64,000 nt of DNA, taken from positions 8,550,058 through 8,614,057 of the forward strand of contig NC_035168.2 in NCBI RefSeq assembly GCF_001659605.2. Reading direction: 5' to 3'. The first letter of the stretch is position 1; the number at the start of each line of letters is the position of its first letter. Positions 23,995-36,087 of this stretch are shown here, in pieces. The DNA is from Manihot esculenta (lineage: Eukaryota; Streptophyta; Magnoliopsida; Malpighiales; Euphorbiaceae). The notes under the pieces were generated by a model that made no database searches, had not been told where the DNA came from, and saw nothing but the letters and a program-made list of their open reading frames with translations. A program made the position numbers and the translations under genes.

Positions 23995-24360
23995 GAGCAT
24001 ATTTAAATTTAAACTGAATCGAATAAATTAAAATTTTGATATTTATAAAAATCAAATCGAATCGATTTTGATCGATAATTGAATTGAATTGAACTGCTCT
24101 GGTTCGATTTAAATTTTTAATAAATTTTTTATTTTTTACATTTTATTTTTAATATTTTAAAATTTAATTAAAATATTTTAACCTTAATATGATCTAATCT
24201 TTATATTATTAAAAATAATACAATATTATCACTAATTGGTCCGGTTCGATTTTTTCGATTTTTTTCTTAGTAAAATTGAATTACTAAAATAATCAAAATT
24301 TTTAAAATTAAAAATCGAACCAAATCGAATTTGAACTGAATAATGCTTATTCCTAGTCCT
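23995..24360. repeat. AT-rich dispersed repeat, copy 2
   Basis: Begins around AAACTGAATCGAATAAAT and ends AAATCGAATTTGAACTGAAT. The GAACTGAAT/AAATCGAA motifs at both sides are partly inverted. Matches copy 1 at 18400-18830 in internal order. Confidence 0.5.
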
Positions 24361-25199
24361 AATGTAAATAGTGAGTCTTCAACATGCAGATATGCTATTC
24401 AAAAATCTATAATTTTTCCAAAGAATGATTATTTTGCTCAACCAATTACTGATTTTGCATTAGAGTAATTCCCTTTAAGCTTCATCCATCTCACTTATTC
24501 TATTCTTACATAATGTCATTAAGTTAATAGATTACAGCTACGATCACCAACAACATTAGAAAGTTAATTTATAGTATAAAAATATAATTTTCAAATAATT
24601 AGAAAGTTAAGTGTCATACTTATAAATTTCAGTTTATAATATATAATTTCATGTGTTGCTTATGGTACACAAAAACCTAATTCCTTTAATTTGCATGGTC
24701 TAATAATAGTTATTTCAGTGACTAAATATGAATTTGCTCTTTAAAAATATAAAATGTTGTACCAATGCATCCAATACCTATCTATTTTATTTTGTTGAAA
24801 ATTGAAAGAGATCACCAATGTGGATCAATTCGATTTTATCAGAAAAACACGTTTTTATGAAATGATATATCCTTCAGCTATATATAGAGTGTTACATCTC
24901 TTTGCTGTAACCTATAAAACTCTATCTCTATGTATATGTTAAAGCCCATGAAACTCTTTATATATGTGTTAAAGTTAAAGTTATTTACTACTTATATAAA
25001 TATACATAAATTACTTAAGATAGTGCATAAGGAAAGTGGAAAAAGGCTTTAATATTTGGTATTTGAAAACTCTCATCGAATAAGTGTGTGGAGCATTTTA
25101 GTTTTACAAATAAGATGCACATCTAGACTATGAAATATTTGATATAATTTGTATAAAGTTTATACTATTATATTATAGATTAATGATACAAATGATGGT
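24361..25199. other. AT-rich spacer, nothing recognised
   Basis: No long open frame and no repeat recognised on either strand. Confidence 0.45.
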
Positions 25200-25204
25200 T
25201 GTTG

Positions 25205-25950
25205 TTACTTTGATACCATAACTCCAATATCTGGTGAGCGACGTAATAGAAAACAAGAAAATAAAGAAAAATAGAGAAGAAGAAAATACAGAGAGTTTTA
25301 CGAGTTCGGATCGATCTTTTGAGAGGATTATCCTATGTCTCGAAAGAGGGAATCCTTTATTCACAAAAAGTTACAAAGATAGAACAACCACACACAAGTA
25401 CAAGCTCGATTACAAATCAACAATGGCAGAGAAAAACAATAATCACACCGCTTTTCACTTTGTGCACTTGCAGAATTTCTCACACACAAAACGGAGGGAC
25501 GTCTGTCCCTTAAATAGAAGACTCAATGACCTTGACCCTAATATAACAGACTGAAAAATCCCTCAATTCTATTAAATGAAGGTAGAAAAACAAAACATCA
25601 TCGTTCCTTTTAATCCTCTCAAACGTTCCGACTTCTTTCAAGAATCCGTTTGTCAGACCTTCCAAGCACTTTGAGGAATCTGTGCATTCTGAGCTTTCGG
25701 GCATTCTGAACTTCTACATCCGGACTACTCTTGCCTTGGTGAGTCCTCAGGCTTCCAGGCTACTCTCACCCTCTAGCCTTCTAGACTTATGAGCTTTAAA
25801 CCTTAGCGAGTCTTTGAGCCTCCAGACTTTCCTTCTTGCCTTATAAGCTTCTAAGTATCCGAGCTTTTATAGACACCTAACCTACCTTAACGAGCATTCG
25901 AGCTCCACCAGCCCTGCAAGCAATGTGCTACTTTATTGTTGCTACTTTAT
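25205..25950 (-). repeat. Candidate copia LTR with adjoining primer binding site
   Basis: On the minus strand TGGTATCAAAGTAAC (25205-25219) is a methionine-tRNA-type primer binding site. The sequence upstream of it on that strand (to about 25950) has a TATTTAAGG motif near 25508 and short degenerate repeats with GAGCTT/CTCA words (25680-25920). This arrangement suggests a 5' LTR in minus orientation with the rest of the element lost. The LTR ends are not clean. Confidence 0.4.
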
Positions 25951-26079
25951 TTTGACATTTTTAATTCAATAAATGCGAAGGCAAAGCAATATGCTATTAT
26001 TTCATTATATTTATTGATAATTATACTTGTTTTGACTTTATTTAGCTGATCTCATAAATTTAAAGTTTTAAATTTCTTT

Positions 26080-28870
26080 ATTACATTCATGAACTTGATT
26101 GAGATTAGTTAAACAAGAAAATCAAAACTTTTAGAACTGATAGAAGTTGAGAATATGTGTATGATAAATTCAAATGACTATGTGATGAAAAATAAATTTA
26201 ATGATAGTTGAATATTCCTTATACTCCATGGGAAACTAATGTTGTGGAACAATGAAATAAAACCTTGCTAGAGATGGTTAGATCAATGATGATGTCAAAA
26301 AATCTTCCTATTACTTGTTGGGGTGATATATTGCTTACCATCGCATTTTTACTTAACCATATACCTTATAAATCAATTACTACAACTCCATATGAGTTAT
26401 GAACTTCTAGTTTAAGGTTTTTAATGTTGTAAAATTACATGTTTAATCCTGGAGGATTACAAAATAAATCCTTAAGGATAGTGTTCAATACGACTCAGAT
26501 TTTATTATTTTATCCTTGTAATACCCGGCTAGACCCCGACATCGGAATTCCTACTTTCCGGCGGACTCTCCGTTGGAATCTGGGATTCAAGGATGTCGGA
26601 GCCTTCCATAAGGGTAAAATTGGGGTTTTTCAAAATGTTTTAACATGTTTTTATGTTTTTGCTTAAGCAAATTGAGTTTTGCAAATGAAAAGACCAAGGG
26701 GACAATTGTCAGATTCGGCCGCCAAAGGTGAAGTTCGGCCGCCGAACATTGCATGGTTTCGCATGCAGTTTAGGCCGCCGAAGGAGAGTCGGCTGGCCAC
26801 CTATAAAAGCCTCGTTGATCGGAAATAGAGGAGGTTTGAGCTCTCTTTGTGGTCAGAGGTAGGTTTTGTCCTTCCTTGGCTGTTTTCACCATGTTTTTCA
26901 AATCATGCAAGCTTTAATGAGTGTTTAACTTGTGTTTTTGAAGTTTTGAGCAAAAGAAGGCAAAGTTGAGAGTTTTGAAGATTTTGGATTATTTTCCTCC
27001 ACATCTCCGAGTTAGGACCATCGATCCTCTCGTTCTTCAAGAGGTAAGCATGGATCCTCACCTCCCCTTATGTTTTAAGCATGGTTTAAAGAGTTTAAGA
27101 GTGTTTAATGGCATGTTATAGGGTAGATCTTGAAGTTGAGTATATGTTGACCATGTGCTATGTTTAATGTTTTGATGTTGTTTGTGGAGTTTGAACTAGT
27201 TTTTAAGCTCCTATATGCATGGAAAAGAGGATAAGCATGTTATAGAAAGTTAGTATGCATGTTGAGTGTGTTTGGTTTAGTTTTGGGAGGCTGAATATGC
27301 ATGTTGACCCGAGTTTTGCCTTCTGGGCAAAACTCAGGTTCGGCCGCCGAACCCCTTGAGGAGACTGTTTTGGCCGCCTAACCTTGCCCCCGAAAGTTGA
27401 GACTTTCGTCTCTGGAGGGAAGGTTCGGCCGCCGAACATGCCGCCGAAGGTGGGTGACTTTCGGCTCTAGAAGGTCTTTCAGCCCCCGAACCTTGCCCCC
27501 GAAAGTTTGGACTTTCGGATCTGGAAAGGACTTTCGGCCGCCGAAGGTGCCGCCGAAAGTGCCTGAGTTTCGGCTCTGGAGGGGCTTTCAGCCGCCGAAA
27601 GTGCCATGTCCAGCCTTTCTTTGGCCATTTTTCCATGCATATTTATGATGTTTTAGGGGGTTTTTGGGGAGATGTTTATAGCTATGGTAGAGTATGTTTG
27701 GTGATGACCCCATCTAGAGCATCGATGAGAGCTCTAGCATGGGGTTTGATGTTTACAGGTTAGTGCATGCACAGGTCAAGCTTGGTGAATGATAAAAATG
27801 AAAAATTTGTATAGAAATGAATGATCATGTATGGGATTTATCAGGTACACAGAGTGCACAATAGGCTTGCTACGGGTTCCGGTGACCTTAAGTCGACCTG
27901 AATCCTAGCGCCGGTAGCGGTCCGGTTTTTGAGCTGTTACAATCCTATTTTTCCAACATTTAAAACCTTAGAAGTGTTGTGTTTGTTTTTAAATCCTTCT
28001 CATAAATGCAAAACATTAGATTAAAGGGGAGGAAAGTTATCTTTATAGGGTACTATGACAATCAAAATGACATATGTTTTTATTGATGAACAAAATAGTG
28101 GAACAATAATTGAATTCGAATATAAAAATATCATATTCTCAGAGAATGAATTTCATAAACAAGATGAGATAGAAAAAGACTTATCCCTATATGAAATTTG
28201 TACTATATTTCTTTTGCTATAAAACATAAAATGAATTCTTTTTTCAGTGAGAGTATTTCAAATGACAATGAATTAGTTTATGTTGATATTGAAATACAAC
28301 TATAATGAATATATCTGATCTTGCTGGTTCCAATAAGAGTAAATCTAATATTGATAAATCAATTAGTCAATCTCAATCATGATGAGTGTATCATTCATAC
28401 AATCTCCATAATAACTATGAGATTGATGGGAAAGAATTTATAGTTATTTCACTAGATAAAAAGGAGTTGAGAAATATGATATAAGGCTATCAATAGTATC
28501 AAATTGAGATTAAACGGTTTCTCATATTTTAGCATTATCTATAGTCGTACAAGTACCTTAGTGGCTAGTGTGATTCCTAGTACATAGGTTATATGCGATA
28601 GAACTATTAAGCTAATAATAATCTATTGTGATAGTAAAATTACAGTAGTTTATACTAAAAATCTCAATTACCATAGAAAGATAATGTATTGATATTAAAT
28701 ATAATTTTATAAGATATACAGTTACAAAGAAAGAAGCGAACATGAAATATATTTCTATGATTGTAAATCCCTTTACAAACCCTATGATAAAGATTGTTTA
28801 TAATAGGCATGCTAAGTCGTTGAATTTGCATAGATGTTAAGTACTTGTAATATGAAATTTTTCCAAGCAT
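26080..28870 (+). pseudogene. Ty1/copia relic interrupted by a solo LTR
   Basis: Degenerate plus-strand copia pol. At 26240-26400 the integrase motif NVVEQ-stop-NKTLLEMVRS is followed by CWGDILLTIAFLLNHIPYKS and TTTPYELW. After the solo LTR, LEVLCLFLNPSHKCKTLD and a broken GYYDNQN...CFY segment continue integrase in shifting frames (27950-28230). Around 28620-28830 RNase H remnants occur (YCDSKITVVYTKNLNYH and later a DPFTKP-like stretch). Many stops and frame shifts, so no product. Its ends are not defined; the minus-strand LTR candidate at 25205-25950 is not part of it. Confidence 0.75.
26517..27941 (+). mobile_element. Solo LTR (chromovirus-related), 1425 bp, TSD ATCCT
   Basis: Begins TGTAATACCCGGCTAG and ends GAGCTGTTACA, flanked by ATCCT at 26512-26516 and 27942-27946. 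It has a CTATAAAAG box at 26801 and GC-rich palindromes TTCGGCCGCCGAA before (26715-26780) and after it (27340-27600). Terminal sequences match the LTRs of both chromoviruses, but the body differs, so it is a related family. No internal region is present: the rest was lost by LTR-LTR recombination. It sits in the integrase of the copia relic. Confidence 0.92.
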
Positions 28871-30170
28871 ATTCATGTAAATTATATTAGCAATGATCGA
28901 TAATATTATTTGAACCTAAATTATTTTTTAAATTCATATACATATTAGTATATATGTTTAGAACATATATTAAGATATGAGAAATATGTCAGATAGATGA
29001 AAAATTGGTATTTTCACACAGGCAATAACATTTAATTATTATCCAAGTGATTAATGAAGATGAGAGTTATAAACCCATTATTATGAATATTGATAATATA
29101 GAGGGCTCAAAGTTTATGACATCAATGTACCTTTAGAAACAAATTTAGTTATATGTGATTAAATTAAATAACATGTTGTAAGGTTAGATGTGAGTTTTTT
29201 CACTAGTGATTTGGAATAGATGTATGAACTCAAAATTAGATATTGGATGTCTTATCAATTGCATAGTATTGAATAGTATATAGACATATTTTCCATAGGA
29301 AAAAGAGTTAATACTATGGTACGTGATTTATATTACATTTGCCGTAAGTGTCCAATAAAAGTAATACAAATTTAATTTGTACTTGCTATTATGTGAAACT
29401 CTGAAGATTATAAGTAATGTTTATTTTGTACCCTTATAACTTCGATTAATTACTCAAGACTTAATTTAACTCTTGTTTTCTTAGATTGTCGTTAGAGGGT
29501 TATGAACAATCTGATCTTAAATAATATTTATAGAAAATAAATTAAATTAAATTAAGATTAAGATAATTATGAGATGAGAAAAATCATTAAGCACTATTAT
29601 GTTAATTTATGTTCGTTGAGCCGTTAATTATATTTATTTTCAAGATAAAGATATAACTATAAAAATAAAAACTTTAAAAAGAGATTGCGATAAATGATTA
29701 AAGGTATTGTATATGTTGTAAACTCTATCTATTGAGATGTTATATTATTCTAACAGATACCGGTTATATAATCTATTTGTAAATAAAATATACATTTACA
29801 CTGTGAAATTCTTAATATATTCATATTAAATGCATATAATTATATTGAAAATCAGTAATACAAACTACGAATTATATATGAGAATTTATATATTTTATAT
29901 TTTATATTTTTTTCACGCTTGTATAAATTCAAAATATATTACCATTTGTTAGTAATTATATTTATTACCGTCCCCTCAAAAATATTTTTTTAAGGATTTA
30001 ATTTAAAATTTTTTTAAAATAAAAAAAAAATTACCGCTGCACCTAAAACTCATTGATTTTACTCGCATAAATTATAACAATCACATATGAGCTTGACAAT
30101 TTTGCTCAAGTGACTTGATTCTTTTTATTATTATTATTTTTATGTAATTAAATCAATATGACAGTTGAAT
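28871..30170. other. AT-rich spacer, nothing recognised
   Basis: May hold decayed 3' copia sequence near its left side, but I see no motif to support it. Confidence 0.4.
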
Positions 30171-30227
30171 AGTGCTAAAACTTTGTCTTTGTTCATTCAT
30201 TGTACTATGTATCAAGATAGGGGAAAG

Positions 30228-30256
30228 GAGAGAGAGAGAGAGTGTGTGTGTGTGTA
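30228..30256. repeat. Compound microsatellite (GA)n(GT)n
   Basis: GGAGAGAGAGAGAGAG runs straight into TGTGTGTGTGTGT. Confidence 0.9.
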
Positions 30257-30454
30257 TTTGGAGTGACTCATACAGCTCCAACCAAATTCAACTTTCACCT
30301 GAGAAACAGACAAAGCATTGCCCCACCACCCTCACCTATATCTTCTCTAGTGGTTTCTCACGCACACCCTACTTCTATATCCTCTCCCAACAATCACCAC
30401 TTGTATACAAAAGTTCTTTTCTTAATTTAAGTTTATAAAAAAGGTCGCTCGTTT

Positions 30455-30650
30455 GCAGTGGCGGAGCCAGGAGCTTTCCTTTGGTAGGGCACCGGCTGCA
30501 CCGCTGCAACACCTTCATCCTCCTTCAAAGCATTTTTCGATCGCCGGTACGGCACGTGCCCCTTTGCCATACCTTCTCTCCACCCCTGCTCGTTTACATC
30601 TGTTGGATACTGTGGTTCGTGATGATTCCAAGACAAATTTCCTTTAAAAA
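30455..30650. repeat. GC-richer island starting with a transposon-end-like motif
   Basis: CAGTGGCGGAGCCAGGAG (30457-30474) resembles ends seen in many plant DNA transposons. It is followed by about 170 bp of mixed-composition sequence in an AT-rich neighbourhood. No inverted partner was found, so this is at best a truncated end. Confidence 0.35.
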
Positions 30651-31799
30651 TTCAATATCCCGTCTATTCACAGAAAGTAAGATGAATAATGATCAACTTT
30701 TAAAAAAAATCAAAACATTTTTCAAAAGTCTTATAAAATTCAATCCTTCTTTTTCAATCCTCAAAATTTTATTTGAATTCAAATTCTACTAAGGGATTCA
30801 TTAAAAATAAAAAATTATTAAAAATATATATTCTTTTTATTTTTTTTCAAGCGATGAAAAAAAATTAAAATAAAATTTTATATTCATTAAATATGACGTG
30901 TGTGCATCAGATATATTAAATTTTAAGTCACTCAAAATTATTAATTTTAAATTAAACTCATGCTCATTAACTTATAATATGTATCATGTTTGAGTTTTTA
31001 AAAAAATTGTATTATATTTCTGTTTGAATAAATATAATTTTATATTTAAAAAAATTAAATCAAATTATTTTTAAAAAAATTATTATATTTATCACACAAT
31101 AATTTATTTATTACGTACCCTTCAGGTTGCTATGTTAGGGCAGTCTCTACTGACCCATTGAAGTGTTCAGCAACTCATCGTGGATTTCTTGTGGCTTATT
31201 AAAAGTCAAAACACTTGGCTCAAATAAAATAAATAAATAAAATAGAGATGAATTTTTCTTCCAAGCAGAGAAAGAAATGATGATGAGCAGACAGTCTTTA
31301 GTTGGTCATTGCAATTTGTTTACACCTATTGTCTGTCGGTGGCTTGTTTCGTGAAGAAGCGACAACGTTTTGTGTATGATTCGGAGGTGATTAGATGCCC
31401 ATTTCCCAATCCACTTGCCCATGTACCATCTTGACCTTTCAATGGGATATATCTGCATGAAATTATGACAACAAATATAAAATCTTATCCACTAGTGAGA
31501 CTACAGTGACCAATTGTTATGTCAAGATCTTGTTTCAACCAGGTAGATATCCAACTTCACAATCATTTCATTTTTATGACATCATATAGTTGAATTAAGG
31601 AAAATAGTTAATTATTTTTGTAAAATTTTGACTCTCTATAAAATTAAAAAAAATACATTTTAATATTTTAAAAAAATTAAAATAATTTAATTAAATTGAA
31701 ATATGATTATTTAAATTTTGTCACAATTTTAACCAATAAAAGATGAAATTCAAAAAACAAAATTAAAAATTAAAATTTCTTTTCGAAAATCAAAAATTT
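30651..31799. other. Spacer, nothing recognised
   Basis: AT-rich with a mixed-composition part at 31120-31560 that shows no open frame or family motif. Confidence 0.4.
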
Positions 31800-32890
31800 T
31801 TTTAAATAATTAAGAAAATTATTATTTATAATAAAAAAATCATAATATAAAAAATTACGAAAAAATTTAAAAATATAATTAAAATATAAAATTAATTCTT
31901 AAACAATAGAATTTGAGTTTCAAATTTTATGACAGGTCTATGACTCTTATCACATTTTTGAGAGTGGTGGGTTTTGAAATTCTGTTTTCAAAAAATTATT
32001 ATGGGTCTCCAACGGATATCGGTAGCAGAAGTTAAGTCCGGTCTAAGTCTATTATAAAATCCAAGACTAATTGCTTCATATTATTCCCTTTCACTTGTAA
32101 AGAATTCGACCTCGAGTTGTCATCAATAGGATAGTACTGAAATAGATTCGCCACGTTAAACATCTAAAAAATTTTCATATAACTTGGGAGGTTAAAAATA
32201 TAGGTATAGTCATTAATCTTTTGAATAATCCGAAATGGATCAATTTTCATTGGATCAAGTTTTTTTTGTCCTCCATTGTGTTCCTTACGCATATACACCA
32301 TGACTTGATCACCGACATTGAAGGACTTGAAATACCTATGTTTATTAGTTGCAACTTTATACTTATCATTGGCTTCCGTAAGATATTGTTGTACCTGTTT
32401 AAAAATATCTACATATTAATTTGCTAAGTTGTTTGCTGCAATACTATTATGAAAACCTGTAGGAAGGACAATAAGATCAACTGTATACGCTAGAATTTTT
32501 TTGTACACAACTGCAAAAGGTAATATCTTTGTAGAGTTATGAACATAATTGTTGCAAGTAAATTCTGCTTGGACAAGAGCAAGATTCTAAATAATTTTTT
32601 TATCACTGCAGATGCAACATAATTGTCAATAGTGCGGTTCACCACTTCAGTTTGGCCATCAGTTTGAGAATAAGTTGCACTACTGTATCGAAAATTCAGT
32701 TCCAAAAAGTTTTCATAAGGTCATCCAAAAGTGAACTAAAAACTTCACATCTCTATCAGAAGTAATAGTTTTAAGAATACCATATAAATGAACAACTTCC
32801 TAAAAAAATAATTTTGCAATATGACAAGTATTCATTAATTTTCTTGTAAAGAATGAAATACACCATTTTGAAGAATCTGTCAACGACAAT
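31800..32890 (-). pseudogene. Second copy of the old Ty3/gypsy relic (integrase end and LTR)
   Basis: Matches 4470-5560 along its length on the same strand but is much more decayed. Recognisable pieces: YSQTDGQTEVVNRT of the integrase core at 32490-32705 and the integrase C-terminal region at about 32130-32430. LTR-like AT-rich sequence with the same ACAGGTCTATGACTCTTATC motif occurs near 31930. It stops abruptly near 32890. Confidence 0.75.
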
Positions 32891-33464
32891 AAACTAATTT
32901 GACCAATTAAACTATTATACTATTCTTATTAAAAATTTAATTTACATGTACAATCATTTCAAAAAAAATAAGTTATATCCTTTTAATCATTTTCATAATA
33001 AATGTGTTTATAAATTATTTTTTAAGTAAACATATCAACTTTTGTTTATCATTTATAAGCACATATACCAAGCACCTAGATGCTTAAATGTAAAAGTATT
33101 TATTAATTCAAATTAGCTTATAAACACTTGACGCTTGTAAGTTAAATTTCATAAGTTAAACCAAACACTCTCTTAATAGTATTAAGACAATTATTTTATA
33201 ATCACAATTAAAATATTATTGTATAAATTTTAAAATATAGTGGTCTGAAAAGTCATATAGTTAAAAGTGTGAATTTTTTTAAAAGAATATGAAGATGGTA
33301 TAAAAGTTTAATACAATTGGCAAGTTAGTAATAGGCGTTGGTTTTCTCTCCATCCCAATAAAAATAAATTTTATCAAATAAATAAATAAAAGACTTGAAC
33401 CGAAAGTATCATCCAATTTTAATACCTTAAAAATAAAAGAAAATCAACTAGACTATTCTCAATT
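32891..33464. other. AT-rich spacer
   Basis: No gene or repeat recognised. Confidence 0.45.
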
Positions 33465-33479
33465 AGCTAGCTGCGTTTT

Positions 33480-33571
33480 TTTTTTTTTTGAAATGGGGAA
33501 TGGGGGATTCGAACCTGAGATCTATCAGATTTAACCGGATGCACTTACCATCAGGCTAAGCCTGGGAGTGC
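33480..33571 (-). mobile_element. tRNA-derived SINE with 15-bp target duplication
   Basis: On the minus strand the body reads from GCACTCCCAGGCTTAGCCTG, with an A-box-like TAGCCTGATGGTAAGTGC, to a B-box GGTTCGAATCC, then CCCATTTC and a run of A (poly-T at 33480-33489). Boxes A and B are the internal RNA polymerase III promoter of tRNA genes. The 15-bp direct repeat AGCTAGCTGCGTTTT flanks it (33465-33479 and 33572-33586), as expected for L1-type target-primed insertion. It is too short and lacks a cloverleaf, so it is not a functional tRNA gene. Confidence 0.82.
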
Positions 33572-33948
33572 AGCTAGCTGCGTTTTATTATTATATTTTT
33601 TTAATGACTTGAATCAAACTAATTTCATAAGCTTTTACTTTATCAAAATTAATTATCTTTTTTCAAACAATTTTAAAAGCATATTTTCAAGCATTAATAT
33701 TTTACTTTTAAAATTTATTTAAACATTTTAAAACTATTTCCCAACAAAATTAAATACTAAGTAGAAAAGAGACGCAACTTTTATTTTTATCTATTTGTTA
33801 TATTTATTAGAGAGAAATTTCTCATTGGCCAACGAGAGGCAGATCCACGACCAAGGAGATACTTGCCTATAAAGAGAAAGAGCTCGGTCTATAAAGAGAA
33901 TGAGCTCTGAGACAATAAAAATTTACGATGCTAATAATTTTGAGAATA

Positions 33949-33950
<2 letters not shown>

Positions 33951-34028
<78 letters not shown>
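33951..34028. repeat. (TTA)n microsatellite
   Basis: About 26 near-perfect TTA units. Confidence 0.97.
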
Positions 34029-34269
34029 GTGATTATGTAATTGTATTGTTATTAAGAATTAAGTGCTTTAAACCATTAAAAAAAAAGAAGCTAAATTTGG
34101 GTAGAGATATATTCAAAACAAAAACAATATAAATAATAATTAACACAAAAAAAATTTAATGTGATTTTATCATAAAGTCTAATTCATAAATAAAATTAAA
34201 CTATAATAAAAAAGAATGAGATACAATTTTTTAAAATTTTCAAACCCTAAATCTAATGTATTTTTTGAA

Positions 34270-35172
34270 TAATCTCTATTTTTTTTTTCTTTTATGACTC
34301 GTCCGTCTTCCTTGTACCATCTGCGTGTGACTGTTTTCTACCCAGGATAGGTCCTTCCTTGTCTAGGGAGTGGGTTTTGCTTTTTTTCCACCTCTAGATG
34401 AGGTTTTTGTTTATAAATATTTTTTTTTTTGTTTTTCTTACATATCGGTACTTTTATAGTGTTTATCCATGGTTCTGTTTTGTTTTCTACCTTTTCTCTT
34501 TATGTTTTTATGTTCTTCTTGTGCATACAGGTGAGTTATGTCGATCTCTATATCAAGATGATCTTGCATGTATTTTTAGAAGAGAAGGATGGGCTTTGTT
34601 TCTATGGTTTTTGTTTTTCTTCTCTTCCGACTGCATCCATTTCGTCTATTACGCTTCAGAATGAGATCCTTTTTCTGGCTATAAAGGGTTAGAATCCTTT
34701 ATGTTTTATTGAGAATCTTGGGGATCTTCGTCCAGTCCTACTCTGTTCATTGGATGATCAATCCTAAGGCGTTTAAAGCTGACAAGCTCTCCTCAGCAGA
34801 CCTTTCCCGGTTCGGACAAAGTTACTAGCCACTATGCTCCTCTGTTTGGGTTCTGTTTGTCCTTCGTGAGATATTGAAGCTTTTGGGTTATTTTGCTTGA
34901 TCTTCAGTATGATTTTTTTTTTCTATTTGGTTGACAACCTTCTTGCCTCTTCTTTACTGGCGGTAGTCTTGAAGCAGCAAGTTTCGCTTGCATCCTCTGC
35001 TTACTAGGGTTTTTGGTTTTTTAGTTTCTTAGGCCTGTAGTGTTAGCCTTGGGTTTGAGTTTCTAGTTAAGTCTCTAGCTTGTATATGAAAGTTTGAATT
35101 TTTTTGTGGCCGAGTGTTGTAATTTGGACTTTTTGAGTAATTTTTAATAGAACTAAACTTTTGATAAAAAAA
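34270..35172 (+). mobile_element. LINE-like 3' end (5'-truncated)
   Basis: Mixed-composition sequence that ends TGTAATTTGGACTTTTTGAG, then TTTAATAGAACTAAACTTTT and a short A run, a layout common in 3' tails of plant LINE elements. Short open stretches at 34398-34692 have no recognised domain. No reverse transcriptase is left and no target duplication was confirmed. Confidence 0.4.
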
Positions 35173-35304
35173 ATTACAATATAAATTTTTATAAAATCAC
35201 AATTTAAGTTATGAAAAATTTATCTAAAATTTCTGCCAAATAATCAATTCATTAACTAATTTTATTTCAATAATTAAAAAAACCAAGTAACTATTCGTTG
35301 ATGT

Positions 35305-35500
35305 CACCACAAAAAAACAGGCTATCAGTGACGGATTTAGCGACGGAAATTACTTCCGTCGGAAAAAAAAAATTTAGCGACGGAATTAGCGACGGAGCAG
35401 CGACGAACACTAAAGCTTTATATTTCTGACGGATTTGCGACGGATTTTTAAAATATTAGCGACGGAATTTATTCCATCGCTAATCCGTCAAAAAATGCAA
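35305..35500 (+). repeat. CACTA left end: TIR and subterminal motif array
   Basis: About ten GCGACGGA, CCGTCGGA or close variants in both orientations within 200 bp. In the family such motifs are bound by the transposase. Confidence 0.85.
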
Positions 35501-35539
35501 AAAAATATTTAAAAACCTAATTCATCTCTTTCGGGACTC

Positions 35540-35780
35540 TTTTTGATTTCAGCCACCATTTTCCTCTCCTCTCTTCTCCTCTCTTCTCCTTATTGCTCCA
35601 TCCTTCTTCTTGCCGCCGTCGCCGCCGCCACTGTCGTTCCCGGGCTATCGCGCGTTGCTGCGCCTCTCTGTAGCTGTTGCTGTTGCCGCGGCTGTGCCGC
35701 CATTGCTGGAGCTGCCACCGCTGCCGCCACCACCGTTGCCACTCACCGCCGTTGCAACTGCCGATCGTCGCCACTCCATG
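35540..35780 (+). promoter_or_regulatory. GC-rich leader or first exon of the CACTA element
   Basis: A pyrimidine-rich CTCTCCTCTCTTCTCC stretch is followed by many GCC/GCCGCC repeats, ending at a good splice donor (ATG-GTAAG type, at 35780). Splicing to the acceptor TATATTTCAG at 36678 would join this to the transposase exon and remove the CAG/CTG array. Short open frames exist on both strands, but the sequence is low-complexity and I do not call a protein. Confidence 0.45.
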
Positions 35781-36087
35781 TAAGTTATTGAAGGAATGAT
35801 TGGTTGATCCTAATGTATGCTTGTTATACTAATTTTTAATTTTATATTAATTATTAAAATAATAATTTTGAAAAATATTAGGTGATTACTTAGCCATTGA
35901 GTTTGATGGGTTTATTGCTTAATTGTTTGTTTTTATATTTTTTATTTATTTATTTGGGGTTTTGAGATTACATGATTATTATGTTACTAATTTTTATAAA
36001 TTATGAAATATATATTATAATATGTTAAAAATAATGTGAAAATAAATTCATTAGTTATAAAAAAAAATAATGTGGAATTATGAAATA

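Noticed and set aside
30172..30438. Small secreted protein gene
   Set aside because: The frame runs through a GA/GT microsatellite and no gene structure or homology is visible.
33480..33571. tRNA gene
   Set aside because: A and B boxes are present but there is no complete cloverleaf or acceptor stem, and the piece is flanked by a target duplication and a poly-A tail; called a SINE instead.
35517..35791. Arg/Gln-rich or Ala/Ser-rich protein in the CACTA leader
   Set aside because: Low-complexity GCC repeats; better explained as a leader or noncoding first exon.
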